Shown here one piece after another: positions 33,556 to 44,205 of a DNA stretch of 64,000 nt. The translations under genes were made by a program, and so were the position numbers. This DNA is from Paragorgia papillata (Eukaryota; Cnidaria; Anthozoa; Scleralcyonacea; Coralliidae). The stretch is taken from positions 639,501 through 703,500 of the forward strand of contig JAWNZC010000117.1 of the NCBI GenBank assembly GCA_035771165.1. The letters run 5' to 3'. Below the pieces are notes generated by a model. That model worked only from the letters and a program-made list of their open reading frames with translations, was not told the origin of the DNA and ran no database searches. Numbering within the stretch: position 1 is the stretch's first letter; each line of letters begins with the position of its first letter.

Positions 33556-33997
33556 ATAGACTTCATGCATGCCCATCATTTTGTCTTGGCTGAATATTAT
33601 AACATGTTTGAAGTATCCGCCCGAAAATGTTAAAAAGTTCAATACACATTACACAGTCACAATGTGTTAATTTAACACAAATTCTGAAGATAACAAGAAA
33701 GACACCTGTGTGGTGGTACATGTGAAAACTTGCTGCATTGTAGCAAACATGCATTTGATAGAAAAATTTTCTGAGGGCCCAGTTAGACGCTTTTTCATTG
33801 AGCTATACTGATGCTCAGATAAGTTTGAAAATTCGTAGTTTTATATGCTCCGAAGCGGCGGCGTTTGCATATGAGATATATGTAGTTGAAGTGTGACGAG
33901 TTGTATAATGCGCATGTGCATGGTAGCTACCTTTGCGAGTTCATGTAATGTAACAGATGTTTGTCTGACCGACGTTCGTTGACAGAAATAATTATTT

Positions 33998-34078
33998 TCT
34001 GAGCCTTACACAGGCAGGGATCGAATCTGCAACCTTCTAATGACCGGTTAGACGTTCTAACCGTTGAGCTACTAAATT
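33998..34078 (-). mobile_element. tRNA-like SINE head
   Basis: On the minus strand: GTAGCTCAACGGTTAGAACG (A-box region), then CTAACCGGTCATTAG, which could form an anticodon arm, then GCAGATTCGATCCCTGC (T arm). The acceptor ends do not pair well and the residue before the anticodon is C, not the invariant U, so I read a SINE head and not a working tRNA gene. Confidence 0.55.
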
Positions 34079-34191
34079 ATGTGTTTTCCAAGCTCGAGTG
34101 TAGCCTCGTGTTTTACACGCGCTTTTCTCGTGTGCCTCTCGCATGGGAACACGAATCCGACTGGCGAATGTTTCCAGTTCTCATAGCCGTA

Positions 34192-34334
34192 AAGCCGGTT
34201 TTCCACTAGGCGATTTTTTTCGCGCGAAGCGACTTTCTTTTGTTTGAATTCAATAGATTTCTGGTTAGTTCCAGCTCATGAGACAAAAGAAAAAGTCGCT
34301 TTGCGCGAAAAAAATCGCCTACTGGAAAACCGGC
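34192..34334. mobile_element. Foldback MITE (CGCGCGAAGCGAC), copy 1
   Basis: AGCCGGTTTTCCACTAGGCG at the left and its inverse CGCCTACTGGAAAACCGGCT at the right. Inner words CGCGCGAAGCGAC and CTTTTGT appear in both orientations. Confidence 0.75.
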
Positions 34335-34337
34335 TTA

Positions 34338-34480
34338 AAGCTGGATTTCCACTTGGCGAAAAATGTCGCGCGAAGCGACATTTTCTTTTGTCTCGTAAGC
34401 TCTCAGGTGGAACTAATTAGCCAAGACAAAAGCAAAAGGTCGCTTCGCTCGAAAAATATCGCCTACTGGAAAACAGCCTT
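34338..34480. mobile_element. Foldback MITE (CGCGCGAAGCGAC), copy 2
   Basis: Begins AGCTGGATTTCCACTTGGCG three bases after copy 1 and ends CGCCTACTGGAAAACAGCCT. Same family as its neighbour, more diverged. Confidence 0.7.
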
Positions 34481-34716
34481 TACAGTTGATTTCACATTAC
34501 TTTACCACCGTCTGTTGCGAAGTTCGTTGGGAAGTTCAGATATTCGTTCGGAAGTTCGGAATTACGTTGCTAAGGTTGAAAAATTATCCAATCAGAATGA
34601 GTTTTGATCCAAAGCTCGCAATTTGATTGGATAATTTTCAACCTTGGCAACGTAATTCCGAACTTCCGAACGAACTTCACAACACACGGCGGTAAAGTAA
34701 TGTGAAATCAACTGTA
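34481..34716. mobile_element. Foldback MITE (TACAGTTGATTTCACATT)
   Basis: Starts immediately after the previous element. TACAGTTGATTTCACATTAC / GTAATGTGAAATCAACTGTA form a perfect 20-bp terminal inverted repeat. Inner arms carry AAGTTCGGAATTACGTTGC and its inverse. Confidence 0.8.
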
Positions 34717-35401
34717 ATCATATCTTATATATCTGCATATTAGAACTATTTACAAGAGCCCCGAGTTAGTTGGTGTCACGATTCGTTTACATCTAAACTA
34801 AACCAATTTTTCTTTGAAAATTTAGACCGTACCGTTCCTAATATATCTTAATTGAAACAGCGCCTTGTAAACAATTTGCTGCACGTAACGAAAGCGTTAT
34901 TTATTAGCTGTGTATAAACAATGTGTAAACAGTCTGGACGAAATAGATACACTTCTGTACTCATATATTATCCTATGTACAGTAAAAGTATACTGTTTTT
35001 AAAAAATCATTTTGGTATTCAACATTGCTATATCCAGAACGCTTACGAACGGAGTAATTGTGAATAATTTCTAGCGAATTCGATATTTTCTCTGCCTATA
35101 AAGTAAAAACGAGGTTGATAGCAAAACCTTTTCATTACATGAATAAAAAGATGGATTTTTCGTGTAGCGTGGTTGCTTAATAAAATATACAAACTAAGCT
35201 TATATATTGGTCCAGTTCAATCAAGCGGTGTTTTTCAACGTTTGCCTTTATGCTGATTACATTTCTAATCTATTTTTGTATTTTGTTTAATTCAGCGACG
35301 TTCTGCTGGCATTTGTTTGAATTTCTAATGTCGGCTTGATCTTGATCTTAATCATTCGTACCTGCAAACCTTAAATTACTATCCATGGGCGGCGTGTATA
35401 T

Positions 35402-35520
35402 ACAGTCAGCACGCTGGCTCTCATTGCTTAGGATGGAAGTTAAGCCCGTTTAGATGGGGTTATAGGTCTTGGATGGGTGACCGCCTATCCGAGCTTGGGA
35501 CTTGTATGAAGAGCCAGAAT
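35402..35520 (+). mobile_element. 5S-rRNA-like SINE head, copy 1
   Basis: GGAAGTTAAGCCCGTTTAGA, then CTTGGATGGGTGACCGCC: the box A to box C internal promoter region of 5S rRNA. The 5' third of 5S is not recognisable and the ends do not pair as helix I, so it is a 5S-derived element. Confidence 0.6.
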
Positions 35521-35529
35521 AGGTAGTGG

Positions 35530-35760
35530 GGAGCACGGGTGGCGTGTGCTGTTAGCGCGCTGCCTCTCACCAAAAAGTTAAGCCCGGTTAGGCGGGGTTA
35601 GTACTTGGATGGGTGACCGCTTGGGAATGACCTCGTTGTCGGGCTTGGACTCGGCATGTGAGTAGAGTTGTAGTTGATCTCTCCTGTGCTTCGAGGGTTT
35701 TTCGCCGGGTTTTTCGCCGATCCTTGTCTGGGGTTCAGAAACATTTTCTGAGTATTTGAG
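35530..35760 (+). mobile_element. 5S-rRNA-like SINE, copy 2
   Basis: AAGTTAAGCCCGGTTAGGCG, then GTTAGTACTTGGATGGGTGA and CCGCTTGGGAAT, very close to the 3' half of 5S rRNA. It is followed by a non-5S body with CTCCTGTGCTTCGAGGGTTT and TTCGCCGGG words. A related element is at 59030-59245. Confidence 0.7.
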
Positions 35761-36091
35761 TCAAGCTTGACAACGTCCATACCAAATATCTGTTACGTAC
35801 GGCCACCACCCATAATTTACTTTAACTATAGGTCTCGTATATGCAAGGTTACCGCTATGCTTATGAAACACATGACTACGAATTTTCAACCATGTCCTAA
35901 CACGAACGTCTGTCATCGTCACGACTCTTTTTTCGTTTTTCCTTAACCGAAACAAGCTCAGGATCAGTCACAAACTGTTGCTCTGCAGATCTTTCCGTTA
36001 TTTGGCAATTGGCAGATTTGATCCCAGGCTGTATACTTAGTTGTCGTCAACTGTCGCAGAGATACAGACCCCGACTCTATATGTCCCTGAC

Positions 36092-36452
36092 AACACCGCT
36101 GCCAAACGTTCTGCGCATGTGCATGCGACGTCCGCGCTCGTCCTCGGAAAAAGAGCGGGAAAACACTGAAATGTTTGGACTGGTCCGAGAGTCCGACACA
36201 AAAGTTAAAATTATAAGCATACTACCAAAAAGATAAGGTAGGTAATTTGTGCATGGCTTCCTTGTCAATATTGTAACATATTCTGAATTTACCCCTTCGT
36301 AATTTTCTTTACCCTTTTTTTAAAACACAAATGAATAGTCAAGTCTTACTTAGTCTTCACTGTCTGGTTGTTGTCACCACGGCTTGTTCCCACTTCTCTT
36401 GCAATGTTTACTCAGCGAATACACGCATGCGCAAACGTTTGGCAGCGGTGTT
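36092..36452. mobile_element. Mutator-like MITE, copy 2, with 9-bp target duplication
   Basis: Nearly collinear with 8172-8497 (GGAAAAAGAGCGGGAAAACA, GTCAATATTGTAACATATTC shared), with about 35 bp extra near the right end. Ends AACACCGCTGCCAAACGTTC / AACGTTTGGCAGCGGTGTT. Flanks GTCCCTGAC (36083-36091) and GTCCCCGAC (36453-36461), a 9-bp duplication with one change. Confidence 0.8.
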
Positions 36453-36645
36453 GTCCCCGACGGCGACGGTTGCAATTAAATTTCTTGTAGCTTCCACTTG
36501 GTCTCGCCATCGCTTTCGAGACCGCTTGTTTTATCATTTTCATTCATAGGTATACGTAATAGGATCTACGCCGGGGTAAGGCGGTTATATATTGTAAGAA
36601 CAAAGTGGAAAGGTGGTAAACTCGCTATAGGTTTTACAAAACGAA

Positions 36646-36730
36646 ATACTAACGTTTCAAGCAGAGCCCTTCAACAGAGAGTACATTACCTTTTACTCTG
36701 ACGAAGGGCGTCACTCAAAACGTCAGCGCA
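36646..36730. ncRNA. Two degenerate hammerhead-like motifs, head to head
   Basis: Plus strand: CTGACGAAGGGCGTCACTCA then AAACGTCAG, matching the hammerhead core CUGANGA...GAAAC except G to A at the first base of GAAA. Minus strand (36674 to 36650): CTGTTGAAGGGCTCTGCTTG then AAACGTTAG, matching except one base in CUGANGA. Neither core is intact, so activity is not expected without reversion. Confidence 0.4.
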
Positions 36731-36756
36731 GTGCATAATCTCACAGGCTTTTCTAA

Positions 36757-36942
36757 AAGTAGGCTCTGCTGTATTCGTGACTGGTTTCCATTGCGCATGC
36801 ATGTCAGTTGCTTGGTTACAATCTCGAACCCAGTCCCAATCAGAGCAGAAAACAAAACGAGAACCGGTTAAACGGGTCTTAAACGGGTTACTTCGTCCTA
36901 AATCTTGGACGAAGCCAAACACGAATACAGCAGAGCCTACTT
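36757..36942. mobile_element. Foldback element (AGTAGGCTCTGCTGTATTCG)
   Basis: AAGTAGGCTCTGCTGTATTC at the left is mirrored by GAATACAGCAGAGCCTACTT at the right: a perfect terminal repeat of over 20 bp. No coding content. Confidence 0.75.
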
Positions 36943-37123
36943 TTCGTCCTCTCTCTCAGCGAAGAAATAAGGAAAAGAAGGCTCTGCTCGCAGGGTAATG
37001 GTATACATTTGACACTTGCCTTTCGCTTCTGCACTCAGGTGCATTAATGCCTGGGTCCCCACTTCAAGTGGCGAAAATTGCAAATAAATTATTAAAAAAA
37101 TTAATAGTATCCTATATGGAAAC

Positions 37124-38000
37124 CTCCAATCAATTTTATGAAAGTACATATGGAAAAGAAAGTCATGCGTATAAAATTTGTTTCAACGGAGATATATCAC
37201 GTGATTTAATTGTAATATGACACCTTATAAATCAACATTATAAACTAAACTAAAACTAAACTAAACTAATCTTATTTATACTGGATAGCTCTATCAGTTA
37301 ATATCTAAACTGTTATCCCTAGAGGTCCAGTAAGGGCCATCCCTCATTGATCCAGTGTTTCTACAGGAGGAAACCGGAGTACCCGGAGGAAACCTGCGAT
37401 GTTTGGTAGAGTCAATGCTTGGAAGCACTCTTCTCACATGCGGCCAAGGAGAAATTTTAATCAGATAACTGCTGAGAGCAGGAATTGAACCCGGGTCGCA
37501 GAGGTGAAAGGCACGTGCGCTAACCACTGTGCCACCAACACCCCGTGCGCCACCAACACCCGTTTCAATTATCTTGAAAGTCATTGCAGCATGACAGAAT
37601 GGGGTTATTTTACAAATTAAAAGGTATTTTTAGGACGTGCTACACATGTACTTTTTGGTGGTTAGATCGGAGATTGACCTAAACATATGAAAAAGGCATA
37701 TTGAACTGTAATTGATCAACAGCAACGAGGTGTTCGTTAATTAATCGAGAAAAAACACCTTCTCCAAATATTAGAGACAATCTCCTCCCTCACTTCTAAA
37801 AAGGACATGTGTAGCACTTCCTAAAAATACGTTTTAATTTGCAAAATAACGCCGCTCTGTCATGCGGCAATGACTTTGAAAATTGTATTGATTTATAAGG
37901 TGTCATATTACTCTTAAGTCACGTGATTTATTACTGTGGAAAAAAAATTTTATACGCAAGGCTTTCTTTTGCTTATGTCCTTTCATAAAATTGATTGGAG
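37124..38000. mobile_element. Large foldback element, left arm split by a SINE
   Basis: The outer arms CTCCAATCAATTTTATGAAA (37124) and TTTCATAAAATTGATTGGAG (37981-38000) mirror each other. Further pairs: TCACGTGATTTA, TAATATGACACCTTATAAAT, then ATGTGTAGCAC and CATTGCNGCATGACAGA. Loop near 37690-37770. The left arm is discontinuous at 37232-37562, where the SINE sits; the right arm is continuous there. Confidence 0.75.
37232..37562 (-). mobile_element. tRNA-derived SINE inserted in a foldback arm
   Basis: Minus strand from about 37560: GTGGCACAGTGGTTAGCGCA (A box), CGACCCGGGTTCAATTCCTG (B box), a body with TTTCCTCCGGGTACTCCGG and GGTTTCCTCC, and a tail of TTTAG repeats (37240-37268). The element looks full-length. 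Confidence 0.8.
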
Positions 38001-38255
38001 ACGATTGGGTTCGATTCTTGCTAGATGCAGTTAAAATTCCACCTTGACCGCAAGTGAGAAGAGTGCTTCCAGTTTGACTCTACCAAACACCATAGGCACA
38101 GCTTTTTTCGTGTATACTCTGGTTTCTCCCTGTATAGTAACACTGAATAAGACAATAACCCTTATTTGCATGGAGAACAGTTTAGATATGACTGGCAGAG
38201 TTAGCTGCAGTATAAATTAAGTTACTGCATAGTATTAGTTACTTTAGGTTTTAGC
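38001..38255 (+). mobile_element. 5'-truncated SINE of the same family
   Basis: Starts at the B box (ATTGGGTTCGATTCTTGC) right at the edge of the foldback. It then follows the body of the 37232-37562 SINE on the opposite strand (GAGAAGAGTGCTTCCA, ACTCTACCAAACA, GAACAGTTTAGATATGA, GTATAAATTAAGTT). Confidence 0.7.
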
Positions 38256-39276
38256 TACGACCATAACGCATGGGCCTATTAAATCGCTAATTGCTTGTTA
38301 TCTATTAAACCCTGACTCGAACGGACTGTTGAAGCAAACTTCTGTTTACGGTTCGTATACCCAATTGCAGTGGAAACTTGCCTTTAGAAAGGTGACAGTT
38401 GACTACTAAAACTTAACAGAACTCAATTCTTTGAATGCGCATGCTCTAGCACAAGCTGTTTTCCTAAAAACAAAACTTAATCTTAGCTCTCGCTTCCTGA
38501 GTGCACTCTAGAGATTGGGATATATATACTATATAGTTTGAGGGCAATTTCTCTGTCTCTGGTACATTAATCGGATTGAGCAAAACTAATTCCTCGCTAT
38601 AGCGGATTGCCATAAGCGAGATTTGAGAGTTTTGACCTTCGCTCTCTAGGAATTCACCGGCTTTTCTCGGAGTGGCCATCTGTGTCTGTAATCATGGCCG
38701 TGTCGTAGGAACAGAACGCCATCTTCGGTGTTGTGCATTTTTCTAATTTACGGATTCCGAACACGGCTAAATTTTAATAAAGCCAGAAATGTTTATCAGA
38801 ACGCGTTATATAAAATAACTAGAAAGCTTATCAAACGGTCCACCCATAGACCCTATAGGTGGTCTTGAAGCTTCATACAGATTAAGATAAGCAGGGTAAA
38901 CAATGAATCTTGTACTATAAAGAAAGATAAGCTTTTGTATTGTTTTAATAGATAGTTTTAGTTTATCGTGCATGGGTGATGAGTTATAATGGAATATATA
39001 GGTCCCTTAATCACTCAAAGCTCTTGTCCTTGTCATAGAATATTGAGATCTAACTTTTTTTAGGGGAAAAACAAACAAACTAAGGACTTCTACAACATTG
39101 ATTTTTCGCAGCTTATTCACAACCAAAAACTACCACCAATGCACCAGACAGACTTGTTCACTCAACAACTACACTAACATATGCCGGACCGCCAACGAAG
39201 CTATGTTGTACAGTCAACCTAAGTTTGTCTGTGTAATGCCTTACGTCGTACTCGTGTGTACTGTGAAATCGTTTAA

Positions 39277-39369
39277 CCCTTAAAAGTCTGAAGACGAGTC
39301 TTTAGTATTTTATCTGGCTGACGCCAGACGATTTTATTCAGCACAGGGAGAGGTCCAGGCCTCAAAGGG
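39277..39369. mobile_element. Family P MITE, copy 3, intact TTAA flanks
   Basis: Between TTAA at 39273-39276 and 39370-39373. Begins CCCTTAAAAGTCTGAAGACG and ends GGCCTCAAAGGG. TTAA plus CCCTT/AAGGG ends is the piggyBac pattern. Confidence 0.75.
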
Positions 39370-39574
39370 TTAAAACCGCCTTGTCTAATCATTATCAACA
39401 TGTTTACAGTAAAACAGTTACTTTATTTTCAAGTTTGTCTGTTACTGTTATGACTTATGTATGTACAGTAGAACTATTCACCTCAAACTGGTTTATTTCG
39501 AAATATACAAGAAATATGGGAATTCTGTAAAACAGAAAAGAAATATTTTGAATGGACAAGACTTCATGTAATAG

Positions 39575-39714
39575 ATCAAACACGAGTTTGAGTGTTTCAT
39601 CAGGGGTTCCAAACACGAGAAAACAAATGAAAGCCGAGGGCGTAGCCCCGAGGTTTTTATTGTTTTCGAGTGTTTGGAATGCCCTGATGAAACACGATAA
39701 ACGAGTGTTTGATA
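39575..39714. mobile_element. Foldback MITE (CAAACACGAG family)
   Basis: Left GATCAAACACGAGTTTGAGT, right, inverted, ACGAGTGTTTGAT. Inner arms GTTTCATCAGGGGTTCCAAA / TTTGGAATGCCCTGATGAAA around GAGGGCGTAGCCCCGAGG. Confidence 0.7.
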
Positions 39715-40423
39715 CGAGTATTCGCATCGCGATTTGCCGTGTTTCTTCATTGATTTCAATATGCAGGCATGTGATGCATGCATGGGTATACGTTAAACGT
39801 TCATGGATTGGCTATGATAATTCATTAATTATTAATGAGTTTGAAAAATCTCTTTAAAATGATCCTTTTCTGTTTTACAGTATTCCCACATTTTTTTTGT
39901 AGTGACGATTGTTAACTCGCACACGCGCAAACGTGTTGGTGGTGGTGGGGTCGCAGAATAGATTATATATATGGAAGGGACATCTTCATCCAGTAAAACA
40001 CTTGTTGGTTGTTGCTAGAGATAATTTCTTAAGATGGTTATCTGCTTTCTTATAAAAAATTAACATGTCCTTTTAAATGGAAAAATTCTTCCAGCGCCAC
40101 AAGACCTACATTCAGAATCTTGATACGATATCTATAATGCCACAAGACCCTCATTGCATGAGCTACTCGTATTATTTTAATATCTTGTAAATAAGATATC
40201 TAGTTCAAAAGTCAACATATGATAACCATGCGATGGTTTAGAGGGCTCTGGTTGACATTAGTGAATAACAATGGCGCACCGTGACCTTAGGGTAATTGTA
40301 TCTACAGTAGCTTGTTTTAACAGACGTTATTTTTATCAGTTTACATTATAATTTAGGGAAGTTGGCGCCGGGTGCGTCGAGTGTGTATATGGTGTAGATT
40401 TGGATGAAATCTAATTGTAGCTT

Positions 40424-40660
40424 GTTTTGTGTTGTGTTGTGTTGTGCTGTGTTGTGCTGTGCTGTGCTGTGCTGTGCTGTGCTGTGCTGTGCTGTGCTGT
40501 GCTGTGCTGTGCTGTGCTGTGCTGTGCTGTGCTGTGCTGTGCTGTGCTGTGCTGTGCTGTGCTGTGCTGTGTTGTGTTGTGTTGTGTTGTGTTGTGTTGT
40601 GTTGTGTTGTGTTGTGTTGTGTTGTGTTGTGTTGTATTGTGCTGTACTGTACTGTCCATG
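40424..40660 (+). repeat. (GTGCT/GTGTT)n pentamer array
   Basis: About 24 GCTGT units (40446-40570) flanked by GTTGT units, the right block being about 14 units (40570-40635), then GTATT and TACTGT variants. Block-wise rather than mixed variant distribution. Cys/Ala/Val/Leu frames are artefacts. Confidence 0.95.
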
Positions 40661-40923
40661 TACTGTACTGTACTGTCCCGCTCAGGCTATTTTTTCTACG
40701 ATGTCTTTTAAATAAAATATCTACTTCAAAACCCAACACACTAACCTGTGGTTTACGGGGTGACATTAGTGTGAATAGCAGTGGTTTAACCGTGAACGTT
40801 TTTAGATGAAGTGGAGTTGTACGCCAACCCTTCGTTTTACTGACCGATTACTGTAAAAGTAGGACATGGCATCCTATAATAACGGTTTATAACCAGAGTC
40901 CCTCTCCTGCCGGTGAGAATGGG

Positions 40924-41045
40924 GTAGTTGTTAATGGAATGGTAAATAAACACTTTGCTTATTCGCCTCTGACCAAACCGTAGTTGAAGAGAAATATATT
41001 GACGTTTCGAGTAATCCTTTTATGATACGTAATAACGTATGCGGG
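40924..41045 (-). mobile_element. Terminal-repeat remnant with hammerhead-like 3' half
   Basis: Minus strand: GGATTACTCGAAACGTCAAT then ATATTTCTCTTCAACTACGG. The GAAAC-GUC half of a hammerhead is intact; the CUGANGA half is decayed (ATCATAA). Confidence 0.4.
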
Positions 41046-41401
41046 AAATGTAATTTCAGTGACCCAAATTTCAAACATTTTCCGGGACTGCCGAGAAAAA
41101 GATGAAACGCTGACACGCAACACATTTTATTAGCCTCCCCACCTGGTAATAACAAGACTTTACTCCTTCGACCGACAAGATATATGTTCGCCCACTCGAA
41201 TCGTGTTATTTTTAACATGTTCTGGATATATCTACTTCAAAACAACAAGATAACGTTTATGGTTTAGTGGTTGCCATTAGTAAATAGACATGTTGCCTGA
41301 ATACTTTTATATCTTGTGTTATGTTCAGCGAATTTGCATTTGCTACCTTTGTAAAAGTTGAGAAAAGACGACATGTTACTTTCAGTGTATGTATAAAGGA
41401 T

Positions 41402-41538
41402 ATTACACGGTGGTGCGAAGATATGGATTTTATCTTCGAGTGGTGAAAACAATATTTTACGAATGAGCGTAGCGAATGAGTAAAATATCGTTTTTACCAC
41501 GAGAAGATAAAATTCATATCTTCAAGCCAGCGTGTAAT
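41402..41538. mobile_element. Foldback MITE, copy 2 (ATTACACGG family)
   Basis: ATTACACGGTGGTGCGAAGA ... CAGCGTGTAAT with internal GAGCGTAGCGAATGAG. Close relative of the hairpin at 89-230; the shared region may extend to about 41690. Confidence 0.7.
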
Positions 41539-41719
41539 TTTCTTTTTATTATATAGATTCAATGCAAAAAGAGGTAAAATTCTTAATGACGTCATCGATA
41601 TCTTCACTAGTGAGGGTATGGAAAATACGACACTGCATATTCTCTAGTAAAACACTCGCATCTATATAATAAATATATATATAGCACTGACGATAAGGAG
41701 ACCACAGGGCAAAAACCTT

Positions 41720-42290
41720 CACCCGCAATTTGTAATAATAATAATAATAATTTTAATGACTTATATTGCGCATTCTACATGACGAGATGATCGAGTGCGC
41801 ATTACAGTGTACAATAGAATAATACATTTAGTTATTTACAGCAATAACAATACATAAAATAATATTAGTAATAACAAGAATATAAAACTAAACTAAGTGA
41901 AGTTATCGTAAGCTAATCTAAACAAAAAGACTTAAGAAGCCTCTTAAAACAGTCAACATTCTTTGCGTTACGAATGTCTACAGGGAGAGCGTTCCACAGC
42001 TTTGGAGCAGATGTCATGAAGGCACTGTCCCCAAGTGTAGCATAGGTCTTACATAAAGGAGGCTTAAGCAATAAGCTTAAGCTTATTCGATCTAAGAATA
42101 TATTTCCCAGTAACAGACGATTTGATCGAAATTAAATCCTTAATATACATAGGGGCTAACCCATGAATAGCTTTAAAAGTAATTCGCAAAATTTTGAATT
42201 TAATGCGAAACCTAACAGGTAGCCAGTGTAATTTTGAAAGAAGTGGGGGTAATATGACGGCAGCATTCTGCACTCTTTATCTAGTTGATA
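41720..42290 (-). pseudogene. LINE 3' end, L2/CR1-like
   Basis: The minus strand from 42273 reads KLHWLPVRFRIKFKILRITF, then KAIHGLAPMYIKDLI. After a frame change comes KTYATLGDSAFMTSAPKLWN, ALPVDIRNAKNVDCFKRLLK. This is the typical end of an L2/CR1-clade ORF2, followed by a 3' UTR ending in (ATT)n (41729-41750). 5'-truncated and frameshifted. Confidence 0.85.
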
Positions 42291-43138
42291 CGCAGGTACA
42301 CCATGCAATGAACTAGCTATTACAATAGTCCACTGACCCTGCTATAGTAATAAACGATGCGCTAGTAATAAATGAAACATTTTTTATCACAATGCCACTA
42401 TCGTATCAATCCCAGCCTCAAAAACCCCTGAAAGAATTTAATAGTGCCGACGGCACAATCGATATACCACCCACCTCAGTGCCGAAGCAAATTAAAGGTT
42501 AATATATTATTAAAATCATTTACCGTGGGCGAGGCTGTATAAGGATTCAAATCTTTATAGCCATTTTTGGCAACTTAATATAATGTGATATTTTCTTAAT
42601 CTCTTAAAAAAATATTGAGCCTGTAACTGCGCATGCTGGAAATGTATATTGTAAAAATGTCTCACAATATTCCCACACAGGCGGCCAATAGGCGAGTTTC
42701 AGGGTCGGTTGCGCGCGCATCATTTTTCAAAAAAAACCGGCAAGCTCCACTCAAAGTAAACATACTGCAGTTTAAAATAAACAAAGTATAGATACAGTTT
42801 CTGGATGTTTAACACTGTTATTCTGCTGTTGTTGGCTCGCTAGCAAGTCTGTTTGCCATTGCTTACTTTGTGGGGAGCCCACCAAGAGTCCGCCAATTAT
42901 ATTGTTCTTAGCTATGTTCTATGAGGTTATGTGCGCGTATGGGGAGCGCCTCGCATGGGTCCTCGAGTCTCGTTCGCGCTCTTCCCACATGTGGATATTA
43001 GTATATTATTATACATCCATTAAAGTTGTTGAGGGGGGGGGGGAATCCTTTGCAAAATGATGCGCGCGCAATACCCTGAAATTCGCCGACCACTGATCTA
43101 ATAAATGACCGACCACTGTTCTAATAAATGACTAAATT

Positions 43139-43420
43139 AACCAATCATGGGCTAGGTGTGCCTTACGGACTGAAATAGACCAATCACAGGCCAGCTGGAC
43201 CAGTCAGTCCGTACGAGAAATAAACCAATCACAGACTAGCAATGCCAGTCTGTACGAGAAATAAACCAATCACTGAGCTAGCGTTGTACACGTGAGCGCT
43301 TGCAAAGAGTGATGAGAGGTGGGCATGGAACCAAACTTAAAACTTTATCGAAAAGACGAAAACTCCGAAAAGAACGTTCGTGGAGTTCAGTTGAGGACAT
43401 TTTGAAAGCTAAAAACACTT
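43139..43420 (+). promoter_or_regulatory. Four CCAAT boxes at 41-43 bp spacing before a possible exon
   Basis: ACCAATCA-type boxes near 43139, 43180, 43223 and 43264, each followed by a GGCTAG/CAGACTAG word. Downstream is a short unspliced-looking leader to GTTG|GTAAGT at about 43420. The only ATG frame (43326) is 26 codons. The 43400 segment (TTTTGAAAGCTAAAAACACT) recurs at 43594. It could be a promoter of a non-coding or transposon transcript. Confidence 0.3.
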
Positions 43421-44205
43421 GTTGGTAAGTTAGATATTTAACGTATTTAATACAGGTTTGCTACTGAACTGAACAATTCAAAATAATTGTATTTGTATGT
43501 TTTTGACTTTTGCAGCATTCCCGGTTCTTTTATAAACAGTCGGCTGTGTGTATTCGAAATATTTCAACAACCAACTTCGGCAAGTTGATTTTGAAAGCTG
43601 AAAACACTTGTGGGTGAGTGAAGCTCGAACATATTTACAGGTTTCTAACTGAAGAATAATTGTTATAGTTTTATATTGTATAAAATTATGTTTGTATGTT
43701 TTTTGTCTTGGCGTTATAAATGTTTTATAAATATTTGTAAAATTTCAACATATTTTCTTTCTGTATCGGCCAAATAGATGACCCAAAACGACAATTTTTA
43801 TAGTTGTTTAGTCGGGGTAATGGCCTAGAAATATTTTTTATAACGGTACACACCGTAGCTATATATAGGAGATGTGGTAGTGTACAATGTGGAACAATGT
43901 GGAACATAGCCTGCATCAATTTTGTCTGCACCGACAATTTCCGAAAGAGTTGCTAACACTTGTCGTTGGTGACCTGACCTCAACTCAATATAATTATTTA
44001 ACATATATTTTTGGCAACCCTCTTCCCCCCCCCCCCCCCCTAGCTTTTTGGCATCCTGAGGTCATTTGAGCTACGAAACGGCCTGATCAAGAACTCACAG
44101 CGAAAAAAAAACAACATCAGCGGGGAAAAAAACAGCGCTACAATCGGGAGCAAAAGTGTTGAACACTTACTTGTTTTTCTCAATAAATTTCACAGAGAGC
44201 CCACC

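Noticed and set aside
33998..34078. Functional tRNA gene on the minus strand
   Set aside because: A and B boxes fit, but the acceptor stem does not pair and the residue before the anticodon is C instead of U.
35530..35640. Functional 5S rRNA gene
   Set aside because: The 5' third and the closing helix are missing and a SINE body follows the 5S-like part.
40353..40809. Frames of up to 137 aa over the pentamer array
   Set aside because: A five-base repeat is open in many frames; no conserved protein content.
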